DNA of 60,834 bases, taken from positions 1-60,834 of the forward strand of contig NZ_JACJHY010000036.1 in assembly GCF_014138625.1 (NCBI RefSeq), given 5' to 3'. Source of the DNA: Aminobacter ciceronei (GTDB lineage: Bacteria; Pseudomonadota; Alphaproteobacteria; Rhizobiales; Rhizobiaceae). The notes beneath the pieces were generated by a model. It ran no database searches, was not told where the DNA came from, and worked only from the letters and a program-made list of their open reading frames with translations. The translations under genes and the position numbers were made by a program. Below are positions 1-8,193 of this stretch, in pieces (position 1 is the first letter of the stretch; the number at the start of each line of letters is the position of its first letter).

Positions 1-1
1 C

Positions 2-88
2 AACTACAACCTGGCACGCCCACACTCGGCCCTTGGAGGCATCAGCCCGTTCCAAAGACTGAACAACCTTCTTGGAAACGACACCTAG
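2..88 (+). mobile_element. IS481-type transposase, 3' end only
   Basis: The reading frame that enters from the window edge encodes YNLARPHSALGGISPFQRL followed by NNLLGNDT and a TAG stop. The RPHSALGG-x-SP block is the conserved C-terminus of DDE integrase-core transposases of the IS3/IS481 type, and the NN-LG-xxT tail favours IS481. Only the last 28 codons are inside the window. The element's end lies at or just beyond the stop and abuts a broken amidohydrolase gene on the other strand. Confidence 0.75.
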
Positions 89-376
89 GCCGAGAGGCAC
101 GGAACGTTGCCGCATCTGCTGCCAGGGAAGCGGCGCCGTACCGCCCATGGCAACCGTCGTCCATGAAACACCCGCTTCCGCGAGCTTCTCGACGATCTCC
201 TCCTGGACGTTCTGGGGCAGCGTGCCGAGCACGAAGCCGTGCGAGATGGTGACGCGGGTCGGTAGCGCCAGTCCCAATCGTTGCACGTCGCAGTTCCCGC
301 GTGGGTTGCCAAATCAAACCTGTGCCCCAACTTGTCCAATTCGAATTGATGCGGGCAATGCCATCTTGGCAAGCCA
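86..376 (-). pseudogene. cytosine-deaminase-like amidohydrolase fragment, truncated by the IS
   Basis: The minus strand from about 285 down to 90 reads GLALPTRVTISHGFVLGTLP and then a helix-rich stretch ending VPLGLGV. This matches the central part (second metal His, VxxSHxxxLG) of cytosine deaminase/N-isopropylammelide hydrolase-type amidohydrolases. A neighbouring frame upstream (about 376-290) reads LGHRFDLATHAGTA, resembling the preceding HxHx region, so a frameshift lies near 285. There is no start or usable C-terminus; the 3' side runs into the IS481 end. It is related in family to the intact deaminase-like gene at 18.8-20.0 kb. Confidence 0.6.
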
Positions 377-609
377 CGTGTTGTCACCAACTGCTATTTG
401 CGGAACTTGCGGACCCACCCATTTTGCGATTGTTGCGGCCCTGGGCGCGATGCGATGGCCATTCTGCATGGTTTCGCCGAGCGTTTTTCGACGGGCCGGA
501 TCATGCACGCCATGCTCGTGACGGCAAGTGCGCTCATGTATCTGCACCCGCCGCCATAGGTCATGCCGCCAGTCAAGACACCGGCTGCCGCGACACCCTT
601 TGAGCGATG
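377..609. other. no recognisable gene
   Basis: Short frames exist on both strands, but none has a ribosome-binding site or a recognisable domain. The stretch may be further debris of the truncated amidohydrolase locus. Confidence 0.4.
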
Positions 610-1317
610 CTAACCCAGCCCCTCCGACGCTGCGTAGCTCGACAATGCATCGCGAATGTCAGCGTGGCGATCCCTGGGCAGAACGGCTCGCGTGGTGATG
701 GACTCAAGATGGTGGATCATGAGGTTTGCGGCGCGCTTTTGGTCGCCCGCCACGAGTGCGCCGAGTATTTCGTGGTGTTCCGAAACCGCGCATTCGGAAG
801 AATGAGGGCGGCCGTAAAGCGCAAGGATAAGTGAGCTGCGTGAGACAAGTTCATTGACGAAGCGGGCAAGGGTGGCGTTGCCGGTCATCGACGCCAGCAA
901 GGTGTGGAACTCCCCCGCGAGCCGAATAGAAGCGGAGCTGTCGCCGCTGCGCGCGGCCTCTTCCGCCGCTATGTGTTCCTTCAGCTGCATTTGCTGAGCC
1001 GTTGTCAGCCGCCCCGACAGCGTCTCCGTCACCAGGCGCTCCAGGGCAAAACGGGTGCTGAACAGATCCTGCCCCTCCTCGAGACTGGGAGTGGCCACTG
1101 CGGCTCCCCGATTGGGGCGCAGTTCCACCAGACCTTCTTCGCTCAAGCGCACCAGGGCTTCGCGCACGAGGGTCCGGCTGACGCCCAGTCCTTCGCCGAT
1201 TGAATCTTCGGGCAGCTTCACCCCAGGACCGAGGGCCTGATCCAGGATCGCTCTTTTCAATGCACGGTGCACCGCCTGAGCACGTCCGCCATTGCCCTTT
1301 TTTTCAAGTCGCCGCAT
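610..1317 (-). CDS. GntR-family (FadR/FCD subfamily) transcriptional regulator
   Basis: A 235-aa protein with an N-terminal winged helix-turn-helix (GVSRTLVREALVRLSEEGLV, then LRPNRGAAV) and a C-terminal FCD ligand domain with the acidic/His pattern of metal-assisted FCD folds (EFHTLL near the middle, SEHHEI and MIHHLE near the end). Such proteins are dimeric effector-responsive repressors of catabolic or transport genes. I chose the start MRRLEKK because GGGGAA precedes it at good spacing; an ATG at 1356 in frame is the alternative. It diverges from the ABC transporter at 1528, and operator-like sites lie in and before its leader, so control of that transporter plus autoregulation is the likely role. 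Confidence 0.85.
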   Translation of the reverse strand: MRRLEKKGNGGRAQAVHRALKRAILDQALGPGVKLPEDSIGEGLGVSRTLVREALVRLSEEGLVELRPNRGAAVATPSLEEGQDLFSTRFALERLVTETLSGRLTTAQQMQLKEHIAAEEAARSGDSSASIRLAGEFHTLLASMTGNATLARFVNELVSRSSLILALYGRPHSSECAVSEHHEILGALVAGDQKRAANLMIHHLESITTRAVLPRDRHADIRDALSSYAASEGLG

Positions 1318-1336
1318 CAGGTTTTCCCCACCCAAA

Positions 1337-1346
1337 TTGCATACAA
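1337..1346. promoter_or_regulatory. GntR operator-like site in the regulator leader
   Basis: TTGCATACAA is symmetric except for one base pair per half and resembles the TNGTATNCNA consensus of FCD-type GntR regulators. It lies just upstream of the chosen start codon of the regulator, where binding would give autorepression. Assignment is by motif only. Confidence 0.4.
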
Positions 1347-1465
1347 CATTGCTCATAAATCCACTACGATCGAGGCGTTCTTCATAGACCGTCGTGAACG
1401 CGGCCGCCAGCGGAAACCATGAGAATCGACGTTTCATGAGCGATTAACGATTGTTGTCCGCAGTT

Positions 1466-1498
1466 TTGTATGCTTATGATAGGCACTATCGTATACAA
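1466..1498. promoter_or_regulatory. paired GntR operator-like half sites in the divergent promoter region
   Basis: TTGTATGCTT (1466-1475) and TCGTATACAA (1489-1498) form an interrupted inverted repeat around a short centre with further symmetry (ATAG/CTAT). They lie about 30 bases before the start of the transporter operon, consistent with repression of the operon by the divergent GntR regulator. Confidence 0.45.
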
Positions 1499-1527
1499 TA
1501 CATTGTCCACTTTGGGAGGAATTCGAC

Positions 1528-2469
1528 GTGCTCGCCTTCATTGCCAAGCGGTCGCTCGCAGTCATCCCGGTGATGGCCGTTGTCTCGATAGTGGTGTTTC
1601 TCTTGTTGCGGCTGAGCCCGGGCGATCCCGCCTTGGTCATCGCCGGAGAGAATGCCGATGCCGCGTCCGTCGAGCGGATTCGGATGGCCCTGGGCCTCGA
1701 CCAGCCGCTTGTCTCGCAGTTCCTGATCTGGATCCGGAACATGCTGGGCGGCGATCTGGGCACGTCGATCTTCTCGAAGCTCCCGGTGACGGAACTGATC
1801 GCGCAGCGCATCGAGCCCACGGCCTCGCTGGCTCTGGCCACGATGCTCTTCGCAATTCTCGTCGCCGTTCCCTTGGGCACAGTTGCCGGCGCTACCGCCG
1901 GAAGCTGGCTCGACCGCACGCTGATGGCGGTTTCCGTTATCGGCTTCTCGGTCCCCGCTTTCGTGCTCGGCTACTGCATGATCTATGTGTTCTCGCTGCG
2001 ACTGGGCTGGGCGCCCGTGCAAGGCTTCACCAGCATATCCGAGGGAATCCTCCCATTCTTGCGGAGCATCGCACTGCCCACGGTGACGCTTGGGCTGGCC
2101 TATCTGGTGCTGATCGCACGCATCACACGCGCCAGCGTGCTTGAAATGATGGGCGAAGATTTCATCCGCACGGCCCGCGCCAAAGGGGTCTCCGAACGAT
2201 TGGTCATAACCCGTCATGCCTTGCGCAATGCCGCGATCCCGATCCTCACCGTGATTGGAATTGGCGTGGCACTGCTGATCAGCGGCGTCGTGGTGATCGA
2301 GACGGTCTTCAACATTCCCGGCATCGGTCGCCTGGTCGTCGATGCCATTCTGAAGCGTGACTATCCGGTCATCCAGGGCGTGATCCTGATCTTTTCGGCT
2401 GTCTATGTCCTGGTCAATCTGGCCATCGACATCGGATATGCCTTGCTCGATCCGAGGGTGCGTTACTAA
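1528..2469 (+). CDS. peptide/opine-type ABC transporter permease (DppB-like)
   Basis: A 313-aa inner-membrane permease of the BPD_transp_1 superfamily, DppB/OppB branch. It has the N-terminal membrane anchor followed by a large periplasmic part (PGDPA, LGLDQPLVSQF) and then five membrane segments. The EAA loop that contacts the ATPase reads RAKGVSERLVITRHALRNA, and the family-typical FNIPGIG and DPRVRY are near the C-terminus. It starts at GTG with GGGAGGA 7 bases upstream and is the first gene of a five-gene operon. Its TAA overlaps the next ATG by one base. Confidence 0.93.
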   Translation: MLAFIAKRSLAVIPVMAVVSIVVFLLLRLSPGDPALVIAGENADAASVERIRMALGLDQPLVSQFLIWIRNMLGGDLGTSIFSKLPVTELIAQRIEPTASLALATMLFAILVAVPLGTVAGATAGSWLDRTLMAVSVIGFSVPAFVLGYCMIYVFSLRLGWAPVQGFTSISEGILPFLRSIALPTVTLGLAYLVLIARITRASVLEMMGEDFIRTARAKGVSERLVITRHALRNAAIPILTVIGIGVALLISGVVVIETVFNIPGIGRLVVDAILKRDYPVIQGVILIFSAVYVLVNLAIDIGYALLDPRVRY

Positions 2470-3350
2470 TGACGATGCTGTCGCAACCCGTTGCCGGCGA
2501 CGAGCCGCGCAACCCGCTCTTCGATCTCGCCTTCCAGGCGTTTCGCAATCCCTCCGTGTTGATTGGCGGGACCATTGTCGCGGCAATCATCATCATGGCG
2601 CTCGCGGCGCCGCTGCTCGGCACCGTCGATCCAGTCCGCATCGATCCGGGAATGCGGTTGAAGCCGCCGTCGGATCTCGCCTGGATGGGCACGGACCTGT
2701 TTGGACGCGATGTCTACAGCCGCATCGTCTATGGGGCCCGCAGTTCCCTCCTCGTTGGCTTGAGCGTAGCGGCCGTGGCGATCTCCCTCGGCGTGCTGGT
2801 CGGTCTCGTTGCCGGCTACTTCCGCGCTATGGACATCATTGTCATGCGTGTCATGGACGGGCTGATGGCGATCCCGACCTTCCTGTTGGCGATCGCTCTC
2901 GTCTCGCTCACTCGCGCCAGCATCGGGACGGTCATCGTCGCCTTGACGATCCCCGAAATCCCCCGCGTCGTGCGGCTTGTGCGCAGCGTCGTGCTGACTG
3001 TGCGAGAAGAGTCCTATGTCGAGGCCGCCATCTCGGTTGGCACGCCCGCGCCACTGATCCTCGTGCGCCATATCCTGCCGTCCACCATCGCACCGCTGCT
3101 GGTGCTCGGCACCTATATCTGCGCCCAGGCAATCCTGATCGAGGCCGGGTTGAGCTTCCTCGGCACCGGGCTTCCGCCCGAGATTCCGAGCTGGGGCAAC
3201 ATGATCTCCGAGGGGCGGACCTTCTTTCAGGTGACCCCGCGCCTCGTCTTTCTTCCAAGCCTTTTCCTGGCGTTGACGGTCCTCGGCATCAATCTGCTCG
3301 GCGACGGTCTGCGGGACACGCTGGACCCCCGTATCGCCAAACGGATGTGA
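2469..3350 (+). CDS. peptide/opine-type ABC transporter permease (DppC-like)
   Basis: A 293-aa second permease of the same transporter, DppC/OppC branch: an N-terminal OppC_N segment with one membrane helix, then WMGTDLFGRDVYSRI, the hallmark of the family, and four or five more helices. The EAA loop is VGTPAPLILVRHILP, and GLSFLGTGLPPEIPSWG near residue 240 is diagnostic. It overlaps the upstream permease stop (TAATG), so translation is coupled. Confidence 0.94.
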   Translation: MTMLSQPVAGDEPRNPLFDLAFQAFRNPSVLIGGTIVAAIIIMALAAPLLGTVDPVRIDPGMRLKPPSDLAWMGTDLFGRDVYSRIVYGARSSLLVGLSVAAVAISLGVLVGLVAGYFRAMDIIVMRVMDGLMAIPTFLLAIALVSLTRASIGTVIVALTIPEIPRVVRLVRSVVLTVREESYVEAAISVGTPAPLILVRHILPSTIAPLLVLGTYICAQAILIEAGLSFLGTGLPPEIPSWGNMISEGRTFFQVTPRLVFLPSLFLALTVLGINLLGDGLRDTLDPRIAKRM

Positions 3351-3359
3351 GCAAGAGAC

Positions 3360-4955
3360 ATGACCACTCAGCCACCTATCGTCGATATCCGCAATCTGAC
3401 CGTATCACTGCCGATCGGCGGCGACCGCCGCAGCGCGGTCGAGGAGGTATCGCTCTCGGTCTCTAAAGGCGAAATCGTCTGCGTCGTCGGTGAATCAGGC
3501 TCCGGGAAATCGGTAACCGCGCAGGCCATCATGGGGCTGCTGCCCAAGACATTCGCACGCCCGTCCGGCGCCATCATGTTCGACGGCGAAGACATCCTCC
3601 ACACCTCGACGCAGCGATTGCGGGCGTTGCGGGGCCGCGACATCGGCATGATCTTCCAGGAGCCGATGACCGCACTCAATCCGGTCCATACCGTCGGCGC
3701 ACAGATCGACGAAGTGCTGCGCACGCATCTTTCGCTCCCGTCCGACGAGCGTTTCGACCGCGTCGTCAATGCGATGGAAGAAGTCGGCTTGCCTGATCCG
3801 AGCCGGCTCTATCACACATTTCCGCACCAGCTGTCAGGCGGTCAGCGCCAGCGCGTGCTGATCGCGGCGGCCCTGATCCTTGAACCGCGATTGCTCATTG
3901 CCGACGAGCCAACCACCGCGCTCGATGTCACCACCCAGGCGCAGATTCTCAGGCAGATCCGCGACCTGCAGCGCAGCCGCGGCATGGGCATTCTGTTCAT
4001 CACGCACGACATAGGCGTCGTTGCCGAGATCGCCGACCGGGTTGTGGTCATGAAGTCCGGCAGGGTCGTCGAGAGCGGTCCGGTGCATCGCATTCTCACC
4101 CGGCCGGAAGCAGACTACACACGCATGCTGATCGCTGCGGTTCCGACGCTGCATGCGGCAAGGCCCGAGGAGCCCACGCAGGGGCCGCTTGCGCTGGAGG
4201 TCAACGGCATCGCCAAGACCTACAGCGTTCGCAGCACCTTCGGCGCGGCGCGCGAGGTCGTCGCGCTCAAGCCGACTTCACTGACATTGCATCGTGGCGA
4301 AACGATTGGCGTCATCGGCGAGTCCGGTTCGGGAAAGTCGACGCTGGCGCGCTGCATCACCCAGTTGATCGAGCCGACGGCCGGTGCGGCGAGGCTGGTC
4401 GGCGAAGCCGGCGGCAAGCCCTTCCGCAGGCGCATCCAGGTCGTATTCCAGGACCCTTACCGCTCCCTCAATCCGCGCCGCACCGTCGGGCAATCGATCA
4501 TCGAAGGACCGATGAACTTCGGCGCCTCGAAGGCGGACGCCTGGGCCAAGGCCCGCGAACTGATGTCGCTTGTGGGCTTGGAGCCGAAGGCGCTCAATCG
4601 CTACCCGCACCAGTTCTCGGGCGGCCAACGGCAGCGCATTTCGATCGCGCGCGCCCTGGCCATGGAGCCGGAAATACTGGTGGCGGACGAAGCCGTCTCG
4701 GCGCTTGACGTTTCTGTTCAGGCCCAGGTGCTGAAGCTGATCGACGACGTTCAGAAACGCTTCAATCTTGCCATCCTGTTCATCACCCACGACCTGCGCG
4801 TCGCAGCCCAGATATGTGACCGCATCCTCGTCATGCACCGTGGCCAATTGGTCGAAGAAGGCAGCGTACGTGCCGTTTTTGCCTCGCCATCACACGATTA
4901 CACACGCCGCCTGCTGGACTCTATTCCCGGCAGGCAGGTCGCAGCCGCCGCTTGA
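3360..4955 (+). CDS. fused double ATP-binding protein of the peptide-type ABC transporter (DppD-DppF fusion)
   Basis: A 531-aa protein carrying two complete nucleotide-binding domains in tandem. The first has [17 protein letters not shown] and [13 protein letters not shown]; the second has GESGSGKS again, FSGGQRQRI and [13 protein letters not shown]. Each half keeps the oligo_HPY-type tail after the ABC domain, in reduced form. The fusion replaces the separate D and F subunits seen in the operon at 15.3-17.3 kb and parallels the fused protein at 52.9 kb. It starts 9 bases after the DppC-like stop. Confidence 0.94.
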   Translation: MTTQPPIVDIRNLTVSLPIGGDRRSAVEEVSLSVSKGEIVCVVGESGSGKSVTAQAIMGLLPKTFARPSGAIMFDGEDILHTSTQRLRALRGRDIGMIFQEPMTALNPVHTVGAQIDEVLRTHLSLPSDERFDRVVNAMEEVGLPDPSRLYHTFPHQLSGGQRQRVLIAAALILEPRLLIADEPTTALDVTTQAQILRQIRDLQRSRGMGILFITHDIGVVAEIADRVVVMKSGRVVESGPVHRILTRPEADYTRMLIAAVPTLHAARPEEPTQGPLALEVNGIAKTYSVRSTFGAAREVVALKPTSLTLHRGETIGVIGESGSGKSTLARCITQLIEPTAGAARLVGEAGGKPFRRRIQVVFQDPYRSLNPRRTVGQSIIEGPMNFGASKADAWAKARELMSLVGLEPKALNRYPHQFSGGQRQRISIARALAMEPEILVADEAVSALDVSVQAQVLKLIDDVQKRFNLAILFITHDLRVAAQICDRILVMHRGQLVEEGSVRAVFASPSHDYTRRLLDSIPGRQVAAAA

Positions 4956-4986
4956 GGCGACAAAAGATCCAAGGAGGAGACCTATC

Positions 4987-6576
4987 ATGCTGTCACAAAT
5001 GAAAAGTGCATGTCGTACATTCCTGGCATCCGCCATTCTGTTGGGCGGGATTGGAACGGCCATGGCGGAGACAACGCTGCGGTTCGTCCCGCACGCCGAC
5101 CTTCAGGCGCTCGACCCCATGGGCTCCACCGCCGACATCGTGAAGATGCACGGCTTCCTGATCTACGACACGCTGTACGGCCTCGACGAGACGTTCGTAC
5201 CGCAGCCACAGATGGTGAAAGAGATGGTGCTGTCGCAAGACCGCAAGACCTATCGCTTCACCTTGCGCGACGGGCTGAAATGGCATGACGGCCAGCCGGT
5301 CAAGGCCGAGGATTGCGTTGCTTCGCTGAAGCGCTGGGCCGCCCGCGACGCGGCCGGCCAGTTGATGAACCGCGTCCTGTCGGAAATGAAGGTGGTGGAC
5401 GACAAGACCTTCGAACTGGTCTTCAAGGAGCCTTACGGGCTGGTGCTTGAGTCGCTGAGCAAGGTCGCCTCCAACATCCCGTTCATGATGCCCAAGCGCA
5501 TCGCCGAGACGGACCCGTTCAAGGAAATCGAGGAATATGTCGGTTCCGGACCGTATCGCTTCGTCAAGGAGGCATGGGTTCCCGGCAACAAGGTCGTCTA
5601 CGAGAAGTTCGCCGATTATGTTCCGCGTTCGGAGCCGGCCAGCGCATTTGCCGGCGGCAAGATCGCCAACGCCGACCGCATCGAATGGCTCGTGATCCGC
5701 GACCAGCAGACGGCACTTTCCGCATTGCTCGGCGGCGAGGTCGATGTCTGGGAGAACCCGTCGCTCGATCTTCTGCCTGTGCTGCAAGCCACGCCAAGCA
5801 TCAAGACCGAAACCGTCAACAAGACGGGCAGGCAGGCATTGCTCTTCTTCAACCATGTGATCCCGCCTTTCGACAACCCGAAGGCGCGTCAGGCGATGTT
5901 CTGGCTGACCAACCAGACGGCCTATCTGCAGGCGATCAACGGCAATCCGGACTTTTTCCGCACCTGTGCCTCCTTCTTCATCTGCGGCACGCCGATGGAA
6001 ACCGACGCGGGACTTGACGCCTTGAAGGCGCCGAACCCCGAAAAGGCCAAGGAACTGTTCAAGGAAGCCGGCTGGGATTTCTCCAGGCCGATCGTCATTC
6101 TGGATCCGACCGACGAGTCGGTCGCCCATCCGGCAACCGTCGTAACCGTCCAGGCGATGCGCGACATCGGGCTCAATGTCGATGTGCAGGCGATGGATTG
6201 GGCGACGGTGCTCAAGCGCCGCAACTCCAAGGAACAAACCAGCAATGGCGGTTGGAACCTGGTCCATTCAAGTGTGGGTGGTCAGGTTGTTTCCACTCCG
6301 GTGTGGAGCATCACCTACTCGGCGGCATGCGAGAAGGGAATATTCGGTTGGCCCTGCGATCAGCAGCTCGAAGACCTGCGCCTGAAATGGGCGATGGCCG
6401 AAGGCGTGGAAGCGAAGAAGGCGGTGGCAGCTGAATACTCGACGCGCGGCTTCGAAACCGGTCATCACGTGCCGCTCGGCCAGTGGACCACCTACCTCGC
6501 GCATTCGGACAAGGTTTCCGGGCTTCTCTCCACCAATGACGTGCCGGTGTTCTGGAATCTGAAGAAGGCCGACTGA
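4987..6576 (+). CDS. ABC transporter substrate-binding protein, family 5 (peptide/opine type)
   Basis: A 529-aa periplasmic SBP_bac_5 protein. The start has AAGGAGGAG 8 bases upstream and opens a Sec signal peptide (FLASAILLGGIGTAMA, cleavage before ETTLRF). The mature part shows the family landmarks RFTLRDGLKWHDGQPVKAED and GSGPYRFV. It is the fourth gene of the operon and determines the substrate of the transporter; the following M24 hydrolase suggests an amide-, amidino- or ectoine-like compound, but the substrate cannot be read from sequence. A strong hairpin follows the stop codon. Confidence 0.92.
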   Translation: MLSQMKSACRTFLASAILLGGIGTAMAETTLRFVPHADLQALDPMGSTADIVKMHGFLIYDTLYGLDETFVPQPQMVKEMVLSQDRKTYRFTLRDGLKWHDGQPVKAEDCVASLKRWAARDAAGQLMNRVLSEMKVVDDKTFELVFKEPYGLVLESLSKVASNIPFMMPKRIAETDPFKEIEEYVGSGPYRFVKEAWVPGNKVVYEKFADYVPRSEPASAFAGGKIANADRIEWLVIRDQQTALSALLGGEVDVWENPSLDLLPVLQATPSIKTETVNKTGRQALLFFNHVIPPFDNPKARQAMFWLTNQTAYLQAINGNPDFFRTCASFFICGTPMETDAGLDALKAPNPEKAKELFKEAGWDFSRPIVILDPTDESVAHPATVVTVQAMRDIGLNVDVQAMDWATVLKRRNSKEQTSNGGWNLVHSSVGGQVVSTPVWSITYSAACEKGIFGWPCDQQLEDLRLKWAMAEGVEAKKAVAAEYSTRGFETGHHVPLGQWTTYLAHSDKVSGLLSTNDVPVFWNLKKAD

Positions 6577-6591
6577 CGCGAACCTTCACTT

Positions 6592-6617
6592 GACGGCGGC
6601 ACGCTAGTGCCGCCGTC
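6592..6617 (+). terminator. hairpin after the binding-protein gene
   Basis: GACGGCGGCAC - gcta - GTGCCGCCGTC is a perfect 11-bp stem with a 4-base loop just after the binding-protein stop, with no T-run. It is best read as a 3'-stabilising or partially terminating hairpin that raises binding-protein mRNA over the downstream gene. Confidence 0.6.
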
Positions 6618-6642
6618 CCTGCTCCCAATCCGAGACGTGGAA

Positions 6643-7803
6643 ATGACCGAGAAATTCGACCGACTTGCTTTCGCCCCTGAAGAATATCTGGCGCGACGCG
6701 ACGCCCTGCGCGCGCTAATGGTGAAACGCGGCATCGACGTCGTGGTTCTTACCACGACCGAGAACACCTACTACCTGACCGGTTTCGGTTCGCTCGCCTA
6801 TGGCGCGACCGCATTGGTCATGCGGGTCGATGGCAAGGCAGTGTGGGTCATGCGCCGCACGGAACTCAGTAACGTCCGGGCGCTTGCCGACCAGCTTTGG
6901 GTCAATGAAGGCATCGGCGTCGCTGACGGTGATAGCCACGCCGAAGTGCTCAACACCGCCATAGCAGACCTTGCCGATGCAAATGCCGTCGTGGCCATGG
7001 AGTTTGCAGCCGTTCAACCCATCCTCAGGGGCTTTGTCGGTCCACGCAATGATGGGCGGAAACTGGTGGACGCCTCAGGACTTGTCGAACATCTGCGCCG
7101 CATCAAGAGTACGGCGGAGATCGACCTGATGAAGCGTGCGGGCGTGATGGCGGCGCGCGCTTGCCGCGACGGTTTCGAAGCGCTCACCGAAGGTATAACC
7201 GACAGCGCCCTGGCAGCCGTGGTTACCGACAGCCTGCTGCGCAATGGCAGCGGTCGCATGGCACAGATGCCCAATGTCTGCGCCGGGCCTCGCAGCGCAA
7301 GGGCGCATGTCACCTGGTGCGGCGCGCCCATCCTGCGTGGAGACCTCATCAACATCGAGCCGGCCGCATCGGTTCATGACTACCACACCCCGATCTACCG
7401 ATTCTATTCGATCGGCGCGCCGCAGGACATTGTCCGGCGCATGTTCGACGTCTGCCGTTCGTCCCTTGATGAAGGCTACGCGCGAATCAGGCCAGGCATG
7501 ACGTCGCACGAAGCGGCCAGGATCTTCGAGACTGTCATCGAAAAGGCCGGGTTCGCCGAATACATGGTAACACGACCGGCCTACAGCATCGGCGCGGCCT
7601 TCCCCCCAGGTTGGGGAGAAGACAATGTGATGGCGATCCGCAGTGGCAACGAGCAGTTGCTTGAGGAAGGCATGTGTTTTCACGTTGTGCCCTGCCTCTA
7701 CAGGGACGGCATCGGCTGCGTCGCGGCCAGCATGCCATCCGTCTTGACGCATAATGGCTTTGAATCGCTCTCCCAGGACGAGGTCGTGTTCGGCATCAAG
7801 TGA
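6643..7803 (+). CDS. M24-fold hydrolase, ectoine-hydrolase/creatinase-like, without metal ligands
   Basis: A 386-aa two-domain pita-bread protein (creatinase N-terminal domain, then M24 domain from about residue 150). The positions that hold Asp, Asp, His, Glu, Glu in metal-dependent aminopeptidase P proteins are not conserved: INIEPAASVHDYHTPIYRF replaces DxG...DxTRTF, and CFHVVPCLY replaces the EP motif. This pattern, with PPGWGED and HVVP, resembles ectoine hydrolase (DoeA/EutD) and creatinase relatives, which cleave amide or amidino bonds without metal. The ATG at 6643 is preferred over GTG at 6607, which lies in the hairpin. Likely it processes the imported substrate. Confidence 0.75.
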   Translation: MTEKFDRLAFAPEEYLARRDALRALMVKRGIDVVVLTTTENTYYLTGFGSLAYGATALVMRVDGKAVWVMRRTELSNVRALADQLWVNEGIGVADGDSHAEVLNTAIADLADANAVVAMEFAAVQPILRGFVGPRNDGRKLVDASGLVEHLRRIKSTAEIDLMKRAGVMAARACRDGFEALTEGITDSALAAVVTDSLLRNGSGRMAQMPNVCAGPRSARAHVTWCGAPILRGDLINIEPAASVHDYHTPIYRFYSIGAPQDIVRRMFDVCRSSLDEGYARIRPGMTSHEAARIFETVIEKAGFAEYMVTRPAYSIGAAFPPGWGEDNVMAIRSGNEQLLEEGMCFHVVPCLYRDGIGCVAASMPSVLTHNGFESLSQDEVVFGIK

Positions 7804-7868
7804 ATGTCGGCCACGACGGCCGAACAAAAGCTGGCCCCGTCCCCTGAACCGGCGGGTCAAGGACACTT

Positions 7869-7899
7869 AAGCCCGGCCAGCTTTCGCTTGACCGGGCTT
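7869..7899. terminator. hairpin downstream of the first operon
   Basis: AAGCCCGG and CCGGGCTT are perfect 8-bp arms around a 15-base centre that can pair further. No T-run follows on either strand. It is placed where the 1.5-7.8 kb operon would end. Confidence 0.4.
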
Positions 7900-7929
7900 G
7901 AGCAGTTGAAGCCCAGCCACCCCCTACTT

Positions 7930-8190
7930 GGCTATTCGCGGCTGCAGGGGACGCAGAGCGCTTCGGGTGGTGCGTGCGCGACCTGAGGCCGGCGAGCAGA
8001 ACCAGTGAGGCGACATAGGGCAGGATCAGGAAGAAATGGTGCGGGATCGACACCCCGACCACCTGGGCATCGATCCCCACCGCCTCAAGCAATGCGAAGA
8101 TGAAAATCACCGACCATCCGGGACGGCATCCAGTTGCCGGCGATGATGGCGAAGCCTGACGTAAGCTCCAGCCAGCCGACTGCCCCGTCC
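7930..8190 (-). pseudogene. C-terminal remnant of a ribose/nucleoside-type ABC permease (BPD_transp_2)
   Basis: On the minus strand GFAIIAGNWMPSRM (about 8165-8125) is followed, after a frame change near 8120, by IFIFALLEAVGIDAQVVGVS and then IPHHFFLILPYVASLVLLAG. This is the last two membrane segments of BPD_transp_2 permeases (GxxAIAV-x-GRW ... ALLFGALDA ... LPYVLTLxxLAG). There is no start, no EAA region and a frameshift, so it is debris. It lies between the M24 operon and the amidohydrolase gene. The frame stays open past about 7930 with no conserved content. Confidence 0.6.
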
Positions 8191-8193
8191 TCC

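Noticed and set aside
394-576. Minus-strand frame beginning MTGGMTYGGGC
   Set aside because: No family recognised, no clear ribosome-binding site, next to pseudogene debris.
1486-2586. Long minus-strand frame (366 codons) opposite the first permease
   Set aside because: Antisense shadow of a well-supported DppB-like gene; Asp/Gln/His/Arg-rich composition and no domain.
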